64,000 nucleotides of DNA, taken from an uncultured Verrucomicrobiales bacterium. GTDB lineage: Bacteria > Verrucomicrobiota > Verrucomicrobiia > Verrucomicrobiales > DEV007. Location: positions 1-64,000 of the forward strand of contig CALAHF010000020.1 in assembly GCA_937891465.1 (NCBI GenBank), read 5' to 3'. Under the pieces are notes generated by a model. It did no database searches, was not told the origin of the DNA, and saw only the letters and a list, made by a program, of their open reading frames with translations. Of this stretch, positions 51,465 through 60,454 are shown in pieces. How positions within the stretch are numbered: the first letter of the stretch is position 1; every line of letters starts with the position of its first letter. The position numbers and the translations under genes are program-made.

Positions 51465-53882
51465 TCAGTCCTCGGAAATGTTGATCGCAAGGCTCTCTGG
51501 TGAGCGTCGGCTGAGTTTCACTGCTTTGCTTTTTGCTGCCACGAGCTTCCACCAGGCGTCTGAAATTTCGCCTTTCATAGGAACGTCTTTCGTCTGGCGA
51601 AGGGTTTCGATCTCGCTGAGCAGGCGCTTGCTTTCGTCGTATGAGTTCCGAACCATCTGACCGTCGTCTGGTGAGAGGCGGCTGTCTCCGGCTGGAACTT
51701 TGCGAAGGTTTGCGTCGACTTTGTTGGCGCCGGCGATGATCTGCTGAGCTGCGGTGGAGCCAACGGAGGTCGCCTTAGGGCCATAAGCTTGTGCTGGAGC
51801 TTTTTTTGGAGCTGCAGCTACTTGTGGTGCTGGAGGTCCCGACTTCTTTGCTGCTTTGGCCGGGCTACTTGCTGGGAGAATTGGTATGTCGAGACGTTCA
51901 GGCAGGTTGAGGTGAACGACCTCACCCTGATTCGCAATCGAAGGATTCTGAGGGATGAACGACTTGTTGGATGCCGTGGCGAGTTCAGTAACGTTCGCGG
52001 TGCGCGCCGGGAGAACGGCAGGAGCTGTCGCTGGAACGTTCTTTCTACCAAAGATGCGGAGACCTTTGCGCTTTTGAGGAGGGGAAACGGTTGCTTCTGC
52101 AATCATTGCTTCCTCGGCAGATGCGTTTATCGGCGTCGCTTCAGCATAGGCTTGAAGGTCTGCGTTGGTCCGCTTTGGATAGGTTTGCTGAGTTCCTTCG
52201 TGAGTGAGGGGCTGCTCTTCAACCATTGGAGTATTCTTCCACGGGTCTTGAGTCATTGGCTTCTTAGGAACGCCTGGGTCACCCGGGTTCATCACAACAG
52301 GTGTGATGAGCATCATGAGGTGCTGATTCGATTGCTGCTTCGACTTTTTCTTGAACGCATATCCGAGGATTGGAATGCGGCCGAGAAGAGGGACTCCGGT
52401 TCGGTTGTCTTTAGTCGATGCTTTATCGAGGCCTGAAATGGCGACGGTGTAGCCGCTTTCAACGCTGATTGGTGCTGTGTAAACACGTGACGTTGCGATT
52501 GGGAACGGGTTGCCGTTGATTATCTCAGTTCCGATAATGTCAGAGACGGTAACGGAAACGTTGAGAAGCAATTTCTTGTTCGCCATGAGTTTTGGCAAGA
52601 TGTTGATGACGGTTCCGATTGGCACGTATTCAACAGAAGACGTGGTCGTTGCTCCGGCACCGAGACTGGCGCTGGCAGATGATCCGAGTACGGGCTGGTT
52701 TACAACTGAGCGGAATGAAACCTCGCGGTTATCGAGAGTCACCATCCGTGGGTAGGAAACGGTGCGGTTGCGCTGGTCTTGGAACAGAGCGTTCAAGCGA
52801 AGCTGCACGTCGTCGTATGAGAGGATTGCCGTAGGCAGCGCCGTGTCGCCGATTCGGGCGAGGTCGATGGCGGTGTCGATAAAGCCGACGCCGGGATCGC
52901 TTTCGCCTGCGTTTCCAACTCCGATGCCATAGCCTGCGTTACCATTGCTGCTGAGAAGGCCGGTCCAGTCAATACCCAAGTCCTTACGTGGGTTTTTGCT
53001 AATCTCGAGGAATTTTACTTCCACTGCGATAAGCGACTGTGGTTGGTCGGCTGCCGCGATGTAACCTTCGACCCACTGGTGCTGCTGTCGGGTAGCAACG
53101 ATGTAGAGTGTGTTTGCATCGCTGTTCCAGATCACTTTTGCCTGTGAAGCGGCATCGGCAGCGCCTTCGCCTGCTGCGCCGTTTTGACCGGGAACACCAA
53201 CAACGAGATTGGGCTGCCCTTGCATTCCGCTTACATTAAAGCGATTTACATTATCAACCGATGTGGTTGGTGCGAATGTCGCAGATAACCCGTTGGTTTG
53301 GAGGTCGAGGATGCCTTTGATGTCTTCGAGCAAGCGCGATGGCTCGGTCACGAAGAAATCCGGGGATCCCTGGAGGTCAAGTCCAATTCCGCCGCCTCCA
53401 CCACTGGAGTTTCCACCGAGTGAGCCGCCTCCTTGATCGTTTTTGCGAACGAGTTCCTGGGCATTGTAACTGATTTCATAGATCCGTCCGACGAGTTCCG
53501 TGTCGTCTGCGGGGCGAAGATACCAGATGTCGTTTTCAAAGATGAGGGAAATTCCGTTTGCTTTAGCAAGGGTTTCCAGAGCTTTGAAAGGACTGGCATT
53601 GATGGTGAAGGTTACAATACGGTCGCCACCAGTAGCACCCTCGGGAAGACCGAAGAATGAGATGCTGGCGTCTTCTGCCATAAGCCGCATGATGTCACTC
53701 AGGACGGCTTTGGAGAAGTTGTATTGACGGGGTGGAGCGCCACGAAGCCGGTTGGCTGCCTGTTCGTATGCAGGTGAGTTAGGGACGGCAAGTTGTGCCC
53801 CCAACTGTGCATACGTTGACTCAGGAGCAGCCAGTAGGCCGATCGCAAGCGCAATGATTGAAGCGTGAAGTTTAGTTTTCAT
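51465..53882 (-). CDS. Outer-membrane secretin (PilQ/GspD-like)
   Basis: Secretins form the outer-membrane channel of type IV pili and type II secretion. The 805-residue protein has a signal peptide (SIIALAIGLLAAPESTYA) and N0/N1-type domains (AVLSDIMRLMAEDASISFF, NGISLIFENDIWYLRP). The C-terminal secretin domain has PRKDLGIDWTGLL, RTVSYPRMVTLDNREVSF, VPIGTVINILPKLMANKKL and RVPLLGRIPILGYAFKK-like GVPLLGRIPILGYAF, then MMLITPVVMNPGDPG around residue 540. After this comes an unusual 260-residue tail, rich in Ala, Pro and Lys, ending in a helical segment. It is divergent from the prepilin at 54013 and is presumably part of that system. Confidence 0.88.
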   Translation of the reverse strand: MKTKLHASIIALAIGLLAAPESTYAQLGAQLAVPNSPAYEQAANRLRGAPPRQYNFSKAVLSDIMRLMAEDASISFFGLPEGATGGDRIVTFTINASPFKALETLAKANGISLIFENDIWYLRPADDTELVGRIYEISYNAQELVRKNDQGGGSLGGNSSGGGGGIGLDLQGSPDFFVTEPSRLLEDIKGILDLQTNGLSATFAPTTSVDNVNRFNVSGMQGQPNLVVGVPGQNGAAGEGAADAASQAKVIWNSDANTLYIVATRQQHQWVEGYIAAADQPQSLIAVEVKFLEISKNPRKDLGIDWTGLLSSNGNAGYGIGVGNAGESDPGVGFIDTAIDLARIGDTALPTAILSYDDVQLRLNALFQDQRNRTVSYPRMVTLDNREVSFRSVVNQPVLGSSASASLGAGATTTSSVEYVPIGTVINILPKLMANKKLLLNVSVTVSDIIGTEIINGNPFPIATSRVYTAPISVESGYTVAISGLDKASTKDNRTGVPLLGRIPILGYAFKKKSKQQSNQHLMMLITPVVMNPGDPGVPKKPMTQDPWKNTPMVEEQPLTHEGTQQTYPKRTNADLQAYAEATPINASAEEAMIAEATVSPPQKRKGLRIFGRKNVPATAPAVLPARTANVTELATASNKSFIPQNPSIANQGEVVHLNLPERLDIPILPASSPAKAAKKSGPPAPQVAAAPKKAPAQAYGPKATSVGSTAAQQIIAGANKVDANLRKVPAGDSRLSPDDGQMVRNSYDESKRLLSEIETLRQTKDVPMKGEISDAWWKLVAAKSKAVKLSRRSPESLAINISED

Positions 53883-53908
53883 TGTTCTATTTTAGAATAA
53901 CAATAAAT

Positions 53909-53936
53909 ACTATAATAATTATCATCTTAAGGTCAA
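53909..53936 (-). promoter_or_regulatory. Promoter of the secretin gene
   Basis: On the minus strand TTGACC (53931-53936) lies 16 bases from TATAGT (53909-53914), about 30 bases before the ATG at 53882. This is a good sigma-70-type match inside the AT-rich 130-base gap shared with the divergent prepilin gene. The spacing is one short of the consensus. Confidence 0.55.
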
Positions 53937-54012
53937 GCATAAATTTTACAAAAATTAACAAAATGAATGTTGCTAGTTTAAATATTTATAGTAATTTTAG
54001 TGAGTTTGATAA

Positions 54013-55581
54013 ATGCCCTTAGATTTTTTGAATGCCATGAATACTGCCCCTCAAACTTTTAAAAGTTCTTTCCGTCGGAGAGGACAGCACGGATACAGCT
54101 TAATTGAGCTGCTTTCCGTGATCGGCTTGATTACTATTCTTGCCAGTCTTGGCTTTGTTTTTGCGACATTGATGATGCGCACGGCGCAGAAGAGCAAACT
54201 TGAGCAGGATGTCGCAACCCTGAATTCTGCAATTCGAGTTTATACTTCGAACGGCGATGATTTATCGGGGCTGAGCGCCCCTTCTGCCGTACTTAAAAAG
54301 CTGAAGACAACTCGAAGTAGCGCTGATCAGAAGTTACACACTGGAGCACCTTCAGGACGAATGATTGATCCACGAGTTGTGGCGCAAGCCGTAGCGGTGG
54401 CAGATTGGGAATCCCGTGCGGCGTATTCGGTAGCAAAACAGCAATTTGTGCTTGTCGACACAGACACTGCGGGTGTGCTGTTCGACCTGGATAAAAGTCT
54501 CAACGAGATGACGATTCCCGTAGAAACTCGAAGCCACGGCGCTGTTAATTATGCGAAAAATGAAACGTGGGTTTGGGATCATGGTTCACTCGCAAATCCC
54601 CATCGTCCATCTGGTCCAACGGGGCCAAATACACGAACAGCCCCGCCCAATTCAGACCCCGGAGCCGGCACTGGACCCGGTGCGGGTGGCGGTGGCGGCG
54701 GAGTAGGGGAGCCGGAACCAGAGCCAGAACCGGAACCGGAACCAGCGCCAGTGATTCCGCTTTTGCCTTATCCTCAATACGACAAACCGGGCGGAGCTCA
54801 TCTGGACACTGACTTTCCATTGACTCTCTCTCTCACTAATGTTCCTGATACGGGAATCGCGAATGCTTTGTTCCGCGTGGGTTCAGGTGCTTGGGAGCCT
54901 TATACCGTTTCCGTTTCGGTCCCGATGAACACGGCAGTTCGGGCTCAATATCGGGCGGTTGATCCAACTGCTTATAAAGACCGCTATACGAACTATAAAT
55001 ATTTCTATCCGATTGTTTCAAGCCTTTCCGGAAATGTTTCGGGGAGCTTCCATACTCCTGAGGGAGGAAACAATCTGGATACGACAATTTCGGAGGGCGG
55101 CAATTTTTTCTCTCACGGCAACCCGACGATAGACCTGAATGGAGAAATTATCGATGCCGGCGAGCCGAATACACTCCAGTTCAATACGGCAAATATCGCG
55201 GATGTGGCTCCCGGACAGCAATTCAAGATTGGCGATCTCAACTATCACAACGGAACGACGTTTAACGATTCCCACGCAACTGGAGTGACGCTCGAAGTTT
55301 CGATCGCGCTTCAAAACCCAAACCAAATCCTCACCTTCAATTTGGAAATGGAGTTGGTGAATACGGACAACTCTCTCGACGACGATGCGAGCGCGGATTA
55401 CGTTCGATTGACGAATTTGACTCAGCCTGTCGCCTTAAATATCAACGGCGTTGGTTACGAAATTCAGCTCGAGTTCGGTGGAGCCGACTCATTTGGATTT
55501 GCCACTTCAAACCAGTTTCACGTTTACGAGGGGGCCACCGGTCAAGGTGAGCTCCGTGCAACCTTCATTGCCGAGCCGTAA
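54013..55581 (+). CDS. Prepilin-like protein with choice-of-anchor K-like domain
   Basis: The 522-residue protein has a basic leader ending HG and a class III pilin helix YSLIELLSVIGLITILASLG with glutamate at mature position 5, so it should be cut by a prepilin peptidase. A helical stalk follows (VATLNSAIRVYTSNGDD), then a glycine-rich stretch and a (PE)n linker. The C-terminal half is a beta-rich domain with GSFHTPEGG, FKIGDLNYHNGTTFNDSHATG, ASADYVRLTN and NGVGYEIQLEFG, resembling choice-of-anchor K. An in-frame ATG at 54037 is an alternative start. It is divergent from the secretin and upstream of the PilT-like ATPase. I infer a large surface-exposed pseudopilin; the orphan at 26872 is its paralogue. 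Confidence 0.78.
   Translation: MPLDFLNAMNTAPQTFKSSFRRRGQHGYSLIELLSVIGLITILASLGFVFATLMMRTAQKSKLEQDVATLNSAIRVYTSNGDDLSGLSAPSAVLKKLKTTRSSADQKLHTGAPSGRMIDPRVVAQAVAVADWESRAAYSVAKQQFVLVDTDTAGVLFDLDKSLNEMTIPVETRSHGAVNYAKNETWVWDHGSLANPHRPSGPTGPNTRTAPPNSDPGAGTGPGAGGGGGGVGEPEPEPEPEPEPAPVIPLLPYPQYDKPGGAHLDTDFPLTLSLTNVPDTGIANALFRVGSGAWEPYTVSVSVPMNTAVRAQYRAVDPTAYKDRYTNYKYFYPIVSSLSGNVSGSFHTPEGGNNLDTTISEGGNFFSHGNPTIDLNGEIIDAGEPNTLQFNTANIADVAPGQQFKIGDLNYHNGTTFNDSHATGVTLEVSIALQNPNQILTFNLEMELVNTDNSLDDDASADYVRLTNLTQPVALNINGVGYEIQLEFGGADSFGFATSNQFHVYEGATGQGELRATFIAEP
54709..54744 (+). repeat. Pro-Glu codon repeat in the prepilin linker
   Basis: Six GAR-CCN codon pairs encode a (PE)n linker between a glycine-rich stretch and the C-terminal domain of the prepilin. 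The six-base units are near-identical and could change in number by slippage without shifting frame. Confidence 0.8.
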
Positions 55582-55640
55582 TTCGAATTATTCACCGAAC
55601 TGAAATCACATTTTATTAACCTTTAAGATACCAACACACG

Positions 55641-56732
55641 ATGGAAGGAATTGACGAAAGAAGCGCTCTGGGAAACCGGATTCTTCACCTCGCCCAGTCT
55701 CACAATATAAGTGATTTTTACATCACGCCCTGGGAGCAGCTGATTTACCGGAAGAACGGAGAAATGAATTTTGATTCATTTGTTTTTCAACCGGAAACGG
55801 CGATGGAAGTGAAACCTGGAACGATTGACTACGCCTGGCAGCTGGGACCGCTTCGCTTCCGTGTTAACCAATTGGTGACTCGTGGTCGTCTGCGTTGGGT
55901 CATGCGTTTGCTCCCGGATCAAATTCCGACTCCGGAACAAATTTCACTTCCTGCACAGGCGTTGAAATCCTACCTCGAAGCAGAGAATGGGTTGTTCCTT
56001 ATCTGCGGTGCGACTGGATCAGGTAAGTCGACCACCATTGCATCGATGATTGCGGCTCGCGCCGAACGTCGTCGAGAGCACGTGATTACCTTTGAGGATC
56101 CGATTGAGTACATCCTACCAACAAACCTTCCAACGCTGGTCACTCAGCGGGAAATGGGTTCGGACGATACGAATTTCGGCACGTCACTTCGAGCGGCCCT
56201 TCGTCAGGCACCTGATGTCATCATGATTGGTGAGATTCGTGATGGTGAGACTGCCGACATCGCCCTGCAGGCGGCTGAAACCGGTCACGTGGTCATTGCG
56301 ACGATGCACACCTCTTCGGCGGCTCAGACCGTTCAACGATTTTTGAAACTCGTTCCGAGTGACCGAATGGAAAACGCGATGCTTTCATTCGCGGATTCGA
56401 TGCGGATGATCCTTTGTCAGCAACTTTTGTATGATAACACCAAGGAACGTCGTTTCGGAATTCACGAGATCCTTTTCCCATACGATTCGGTGACTGGAAT
56501 GATTCGCCGAGGTGACTTCAAACGCCTCGATCACGAACTCGAAACAGGAACCACCAAAGGCATGCAGAGCTTCGAATACAGCATTGCAATGCGGGCCTAT
56601 GAAGGCTGGAAATCCGGCGCCCGGAAAGCCACCGGCTTTAGTGAACACGAGGTTGCCGAGTATTTACACCACGAGCGCACTCTTGAATCCGACAATCAGA
56701 ATTTACAACAGCAACCATCTACATCCGCCTAA
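55641..56732 (+). CDS. PilT-like secretion/twitching ATPase
   Basis: The 363-residue protein is a GspE-superfamily hexameric ATPase. It has Walker A CGATGSGKSTTIASM, an Asp-box FEDPIEYILP, IMIGEIRDGETADIALQAAETGHVV (Walker B) and a His box ATMHTSSA. The C-terminal MIRRGDFKRLDHELETG with GMQSF resembles the AIRNLIRE/GMQT region of the PilT retraction ATPase, and the size fits PilT rather than the longer PilB/GspE. The zinc-binding CxxC pairs of extension ATPases are absent. It is the only such ATPase in the window. It follows the prepilin by 59 bases. Confidence 0.82.
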   Translation: MEGIDERSALGNRILHLAQSHNISDFYITPWEQLIYRKNGEMNFDSFVFQPETAMEVKPGTIDYAWQLGPLRFRVNQLVTRGRLRWVMRLLPDQIPTPEQISLPAQALKSYLEAENGLFLICGATGSGKSTTIASMIAARAERRREHVITFEDPIEYILPTNLPTLVTQREMGSDDTNFGTSLRAALRQAPDVIMIGEIRDGETADIALQAAETGHVVIATMHTSSAAQTVQRFLKLVPSDRMENAMLSFADSMRMILCQQLLYDNTKERRFGIHEILFPYDSVTGMIRRGDFKRLDHELETGTTKGMQSFEYSIAMRAYEGWKSGARKATGFSEHEVAEYLHHERTLESDNQNLQQQPSTSA

Positions 56733-56737
56733 ACACC

Positions 56738-57604
56738 ATGGAATTTAAAGATATCAAAGACGTTCTGACGATGGCCGCTTTTCGGCCCGAAGCAGACAAC
56801 TCACGGTTTCCCTGGAGCAAACGCTTTCCAGGGAAGAAATCCGTCATCGTTAACGTTGGTCGCGGCCAGGTAAAGTGGGGGTTTCTCGATAAAAAAGGCA
56901 AGGTTGCCAACGAAGGAGTCGCTGACGGCGAATTCATGGATGTTGCTTCACAGATGGCAAGTGAGTGGCGTAGTCAAAGTGATGACGGTTGGATCGGTGT
57001 CTCGCTGAATAACCGGTTTATCATCAGTCTCGAGCACAACCTTTCCCGGACTCAGGGCTGGGAGGACACAATTCGAAATAATCCTAAATCACTCCTGGGA
57101 ACGAAACATGATCGAACGAAGCGCTACGCACTTCATCACAACCCGGAGACCAGCGCGAGTTTGGTCATGGCTTGCGATGATTCGTTGATCAAAAGCGTTG
57201 AGGAATCCATGCGGAGTCACAACCTTCGTGCAGCGAGGGTTTGCTGCGGATTGTTCGCAATGACGGGGCATCTTCTCAATCGGATCAACACAGACGCTAC
57301 TTTCAAAAAGCAGGAACTCATTGTTGTGACCTGGTGCGACGGCTCTCTTTGTGTCCTGTGTCAGAAAAACGGTCAGTGGCAGGAACTGCGTTCACGGTCG
57401 GGACTGGCTCCTGGAGATTCTTCAGCGGTCCAGCAGATGCTGCGGCCCTACATCGACGGTGCGTCTCCTGAAACACAGGTCGTATTCATGGGTGAAAGCG
57501 CTGAAAACGAATTCAAACAAAACTACTTCGACATGTTGGGCAACCTCCACGTGACCGATGTAACCGAGCCGCACCAACTCTGGAGCGTTCTTGGAAATTA
57601 CTAA
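56738..57604 (+). CDS. Probable PilM/GspL-like cytoplasmic pilus-assembly protein
   Basis: The 288-residue soluble protein lies directly after the ATPase (five bases). It has a beta-rich N-terminus (KKSVIVNVGRGQVKWGFLDKKGKV) with the look of an actin-like fold and a late region with LIVVTWCDGSLCVLCQ. Sequence similarity to PilM is not obvious by eye, so the call rests mainly on gene order before the PilN- and PilO-like genes. There are no transmembrane segments. It probably forms the cytoplasmic side of the alignment complex. Confidence 0.5.
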   Translation: MEFKDIKDVLTMAAFRPEADNSRFPWSKRFPGKKSVIVNVGRGQVKWGFLDKKGKVANEGVADGEFMDVASQMASEWRSQSDDGWIGVSLNNRFIISLEHNLSRTQGWEDTIRNNPKSLLGTKHDRTKRYALHHNPETSASLVMACDDSLIKSVEESMRSHNLRAARVCCGLFAMTGHLLNRINTDATFKKQELIVVTWCDGSLCVLCQKNGQWQELRSRSGLAPGDSSAVQQMLRPYIDGASPETQVVFMGESAENEFKQNYFDMLGNLHVTDVTEPHQLWSVLGNY

Positions 57605-57634
57605 TCCTCTTCAACTACTCACTCTCTACACATC

Positions 57635-58183
57635 ATGGAAAATATTATTCACGACCTTAAAACCGAGCGCCCGAATATCTCCGGGGGGCTTCCGGTCTTC
57701 TACAAAATCATTCCGATCGCCTTCTATCTTGCGGTTGTTCTTTCCTGCGTTCTTTGTTTGTTTTTCTTCATGAATTTTCGGCATCAAACGGCATCGAAGG
57801 AAGTCTGGCAGGGACGGTTAAATGCGGCGAATACTGAAAAAGCGTCCTTGATTGGAAAGCAGACTGAAATGGTTGGCACCGCGCAAAAAGCAGATGGTCT
57901 GGCCAAATGGCTTGAAGGCTCGCGTCCGATTCAGCCGGTTACGGTCGCGATTGGTCGCAGCATGACCAAGAATTCCACCATTGCTGAGTTGACCCTGGAT
58001 CGAAACCCGGAACTCCCGGCACATACGAACATGCAGCTCAAAATCAATGGTGGTGGCAGCGAGCAAATCGAAACCACACTCGATTCAATCACCGCCCTGA
58101 ACTTCCAAACCTATTCAGCAAACCAAACGCGGGGTCAAAACGCAATCGACTTCGAAGCCACCCTCATTTGGAACGATAAATAA
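57635..58183 (+). CDS. Probable PilN-like bitopic protein
   Basis: The 182-residue protein has a cytoplasmic N-terminus of about 28 residues, one hydrophobic helix (IAFYLAVVLSCVLCLFFFM) and a periplasmic helical then beta domain. This is the layout of PilN/GspL-type inner-membrane alignment proteins. The order PilM-N-O in the cluster supports it; no PilN sequence signature was recognised. It is 30 bases after the previous gene and has no Shine-Dalgarno sequence. Confidence 0.5.
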   Translation: MENIIHDLKTERPNISGGLPVFYKIIPIAFYLAVVLSCVLCLFFFMNFRHQTASKEVWQGRLNAANTEKASLIGKQTEMVGTAQKADGLAKWLEGSRPIQPVTVAIGRSMTKNSTIAELTLDRNPELPAHTNMQLKINGGGSEQIETTLDSITALNFQTYSANQTRGQNAIDFEATLIWNDK

Positions 58184-58204
58184 TTTCTACCCTACCTTAA
58201 CACT

Positions 58205-58741
58205 ATGAAAAATCACAAAATGGCATGCGTGCTTCTCGTTCTCCTCGTTGGAGCGATGTTCTTCGGAACGCAGAAAATGCGCAACCGTGCGGTCGTTGCC
58301 CGGGAGGCAGCGGAAAGCACCAAATCGAGTGCTGAATTGGCTGAGCAAGACAGACGGCTTGCAGAGATTAAATTAAAATCGTTGGAGGCAAAGACTGCTG
58401 ACCTTCGCCAAAGCTACGAAGTGTGGCTGCCGCATTTCCTGGCAGTTCAGAATCCCGAAGCCGCCGAGCAGCGCATTAGCGAACTCGTTCGTGCCGGTGA
58501 TATCTTTCTGCTCTCGCAAAAGTATGAAGAGCGGAAAATTGATCCTGATAGCATGATCTCCAGAGCACTCGTGGCGACTCTGGTTGTCGAAGATGACTAC
58601 GTAAAAACCATGAACTGGCTCGGCAAAGTTGAAGATCTCATCCCGTCTTGCCGCGTTGCTAAGTGCCGCATGATTCGCGGTGACCGTGGCGATAACATTC
58701 ACGTCGAACTCACCATCCAAGTCCCCGTGTTCGAAAGCTAA
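58205..58741 (+). CDS. Probable PilO-like bitopic protein
   Basis: The 178-residue protein has an N-terminal membrane helix (ACVLLVLLVGAMFFGT), a long coiled-coil-like stretch (residues about 35-75) and a ferredoxin-like C-terminus. This is typical of PilO/GspM-type proteins that pair with PilN. It lies 21 bases after the PilN-like gene. The call rests on size, topology and position. Confidence 0.5.
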   Translation: MKNHKMACVLLVLLVGAMFFGTQKMRNRAVVAREAAESTKSSAELAEQDRRLAEIKLKSLEAKTADLRQSYEVWLPHFLAVQNPEAAEQRISELVRAGDIFLLSQKYEERKIDPDSMISRALVATLVVEDDYVKTMNWLGKVEDLIPSCRVAKCRMIRGDRGDNIHVELTIQVPVFES

Positions 58742-58762
58742 TTTTTTACCAAGCTCCAACCT

Positions 58763-59434
58763 ATGAAGACTAATAATTCTACATTTTTTGCCGCCGCCAT
58801 CATCACGCTTTCAACGATCGGTGGTCTTGGTCTCGCGCAAACTGCTGCAGTTCCAGCCGCTGGCGAAGCCGCGACCGGTCCCGATACCAGCCTCCTTTCG
58901 TCACGGACGATCGAGATGAAGCCCACTGATAAGCGTCCTTTGGGCGTAAATGATCAGGAGCGGAATCCTTATGCGAAGCGAACCGAAGAAGAGGAGGTCG
59001 TTGAAAATAGCGAAGACTCTCAGGAAAGCCGAATTCGTAACCGCCTGCTTACGATGCCAGTCGGCGGTTGTTCAATCGGTAAAAACGGTCGTCGGATTCT
59101 TGTAGGGGAAATCGTTCTCGAAAAAGGCCGCAAGGTTGATCCAATTCTTCCTGATCAGACTGAGAACTTGAAAGTTCTCGAGATCTCGGAGAACGAAATC
59201 AGCTTTGGTTGGTTAGACTTCGAAACTGGTGAATTGACCGGAAAGACCATGCAAATCGCTTACGATTTGAGTCCCGGAGTTCGCTCGCTCTTGCCCGGAC
59301 ACGAGGGTGAAAAAGGTGAACGACCAATGCGAATCATTCGGATCGATGAAGATCGCAAGCGCGCTGCTGAAGAATACAAGCGAATCAATCCACGTATGAA
59401 CCTGCCCGCAGGCGTTTATGAACGTGCTCAGTAA
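58763..59434 (+). CDS. Periplasmic protein in the position of PilP
   Basis: The 223-residue protein has a signal peptide (FAAAIITLSTIGGLGLAQ), an acidic linker (EEEEVVENSEDSQESR) and a small beta domain (RILVGEIVLEKGRKVDPI, LKVLEISENEISFGWLD). This resembles the HR domain of PilP/GspC, which binds the secretin. A charged C-terminal helix follows. It lies 21 bases after the PilO-like gene. Its sequence does not show a clear family signature, so the assignment is positional. Confidence 0.45.
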   Translation: MKTNNSTFFAAAIITLSTIGGLGLAQTAAVPAAGEAATGPDTSLLSSRTIEMKPTDKRPLGVNDQERNPYAKRTEEEEVVENSEDSQESRIRNRLLTMPVGGCSIGKNGRRILVGEIVLEKGRKVDPILPDQTENLKVLEISENEISFGWLDFETGELTGKTMQIAYDLSPGVRSLLPGHEGEKGERPMRIIRIDEDRKRAAEEYKRINPRMNLPAGVYERAQ

Positions 59435-59483
59435 AAGGCTTTCCACGTGGTAAGCCCCCCTTAATTTATACATCTGCCCCTCT

Positions 59484-60443
59484 ATGAACCTGAAATCTAA
59501 AAATGTAGTCTCCCATCAGGGAGGTTGGACCTTTGTTGAAATGCTAGTCGCAGTTTCGTTGTCCGCCATTTTCATGGGTGCGGCGGCACTGGTTCTGTCC
59601 AGTATCAATCACAATTCGAAGCGTCTCACGAGTCTTGTGGATGTGGACATTGGGTCAATCGCAAAGACGAATTTTTACGGACCAACTCCAAACGGAGAAG
59701 ATGTCGATGTCGTTCGTCCATACGCTGCTCCTAACTTCGGCCAGCTCCTGCAGGCTCAGGAAATGCGCAATGTCTTTGTCGAAGATTTGAACTATGCCAG
59801 TGCCTGCTTTGCGTTGCCTCGCAGCAATGTGAATACGGTAAGGCCAGAGTTCTTTGATTTTCCGTCAGGCACTTCCGGTGCTACTGCAGCACATCCCCAA
59901 CTGGATTCTCCGGAAGCATTTCGTGATTTCCTCGCGGTTATTGAGCCTGATTCGACTGGAGTTTTTGATACTGAAATCCGCAACGTTCCTCCAACAGCAA
60001 AACCCAGCGTGACAATTTTCATGCTTGGGGCGCTGACGCAGAGCGATTTTATACGAGTGAATGCAGTTTATGAAATCGACTTGGTAACCCCAACGGGGAA
60101 AACGGGTACCTATGCATCGGTCCGCCGCTACAAGAATAGCGTCTTGACCAACTATTACGACATTTACTACGCAGATGGTCCCGGGGACGACCTTTATCCT
60201 GTTTTTGTGGCATTCGAACGCCAGTCACGCCAGCTAATATCAGAATCCGCTGATATCGACCGCTTTAAAGTTTCTCCTGGTGCTCCGTTTTACTTCTTCT
60301 TTTTCCCGGATCCGGCAATCGACTTTAAAAGCAAGCCGGCATGGACTGCCGTTGACGCAGCGACTTCTCCTCGGGCTACCTATGAAAAAATGGCGGGCAA
60401 AACATCCTTCATGGTCGTTGCCCCCATGTTCCCCTCACTTTAA
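59484..60443 (+). CDS. Prepilin-like protein (minor pilin type)
   Basis: The 319-residue protein has a short leader and a prepilin helix WTFVEMLVAVSLSAIFMGAAA with glutamate at the fifth mature position after Gly-Gly. The rest is beta-rich and unlike the choice-of-anchor K prepilins. Such proteins form the tip of type II/IV pseudopili (GspJ-like minor pilin). It follows the PilP-like gene by 49 bases and is followed by a palindromic repeat. Confidence 0.72.
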   Translation: MNLKSKNVVSHQGGWTFVEMLVAVSLSAIFMGAAALVLSSINHNSKRLTSLVDVDIGSIAKTNFYGPTPNGEDVDVVRPYAAPNFGQLLQAQEMRNVFVEDLNYASACFALPRSNVNTVRPEFFDFPSGTSGATAAHPQLDSPEAFRDFLAVIEPDSTGVFDTEIRNVPPTAKPSVTIFMLGALTQSDFIRVNAVYEIDLVTPTGKTGTYASVRRYKNSVLTNYYDIYYADGPGDDLYPVFVAFERQSRQLISESADIDRFKVSPGAPFYFFFFPDPAIDFKSKPAWTAVDAATSPRATYEKMAGKTSFMVVAPMFPSL

Positions 60444-60454
60444 AACGAAACCCA

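Noticed and set aside
51789-52436. 215-codon plus-strand frame opposite the secretin tail
   Set aside because: Rich in Trp, Cys and Arg and antisense to a well supported secretin, with no domain pattern.
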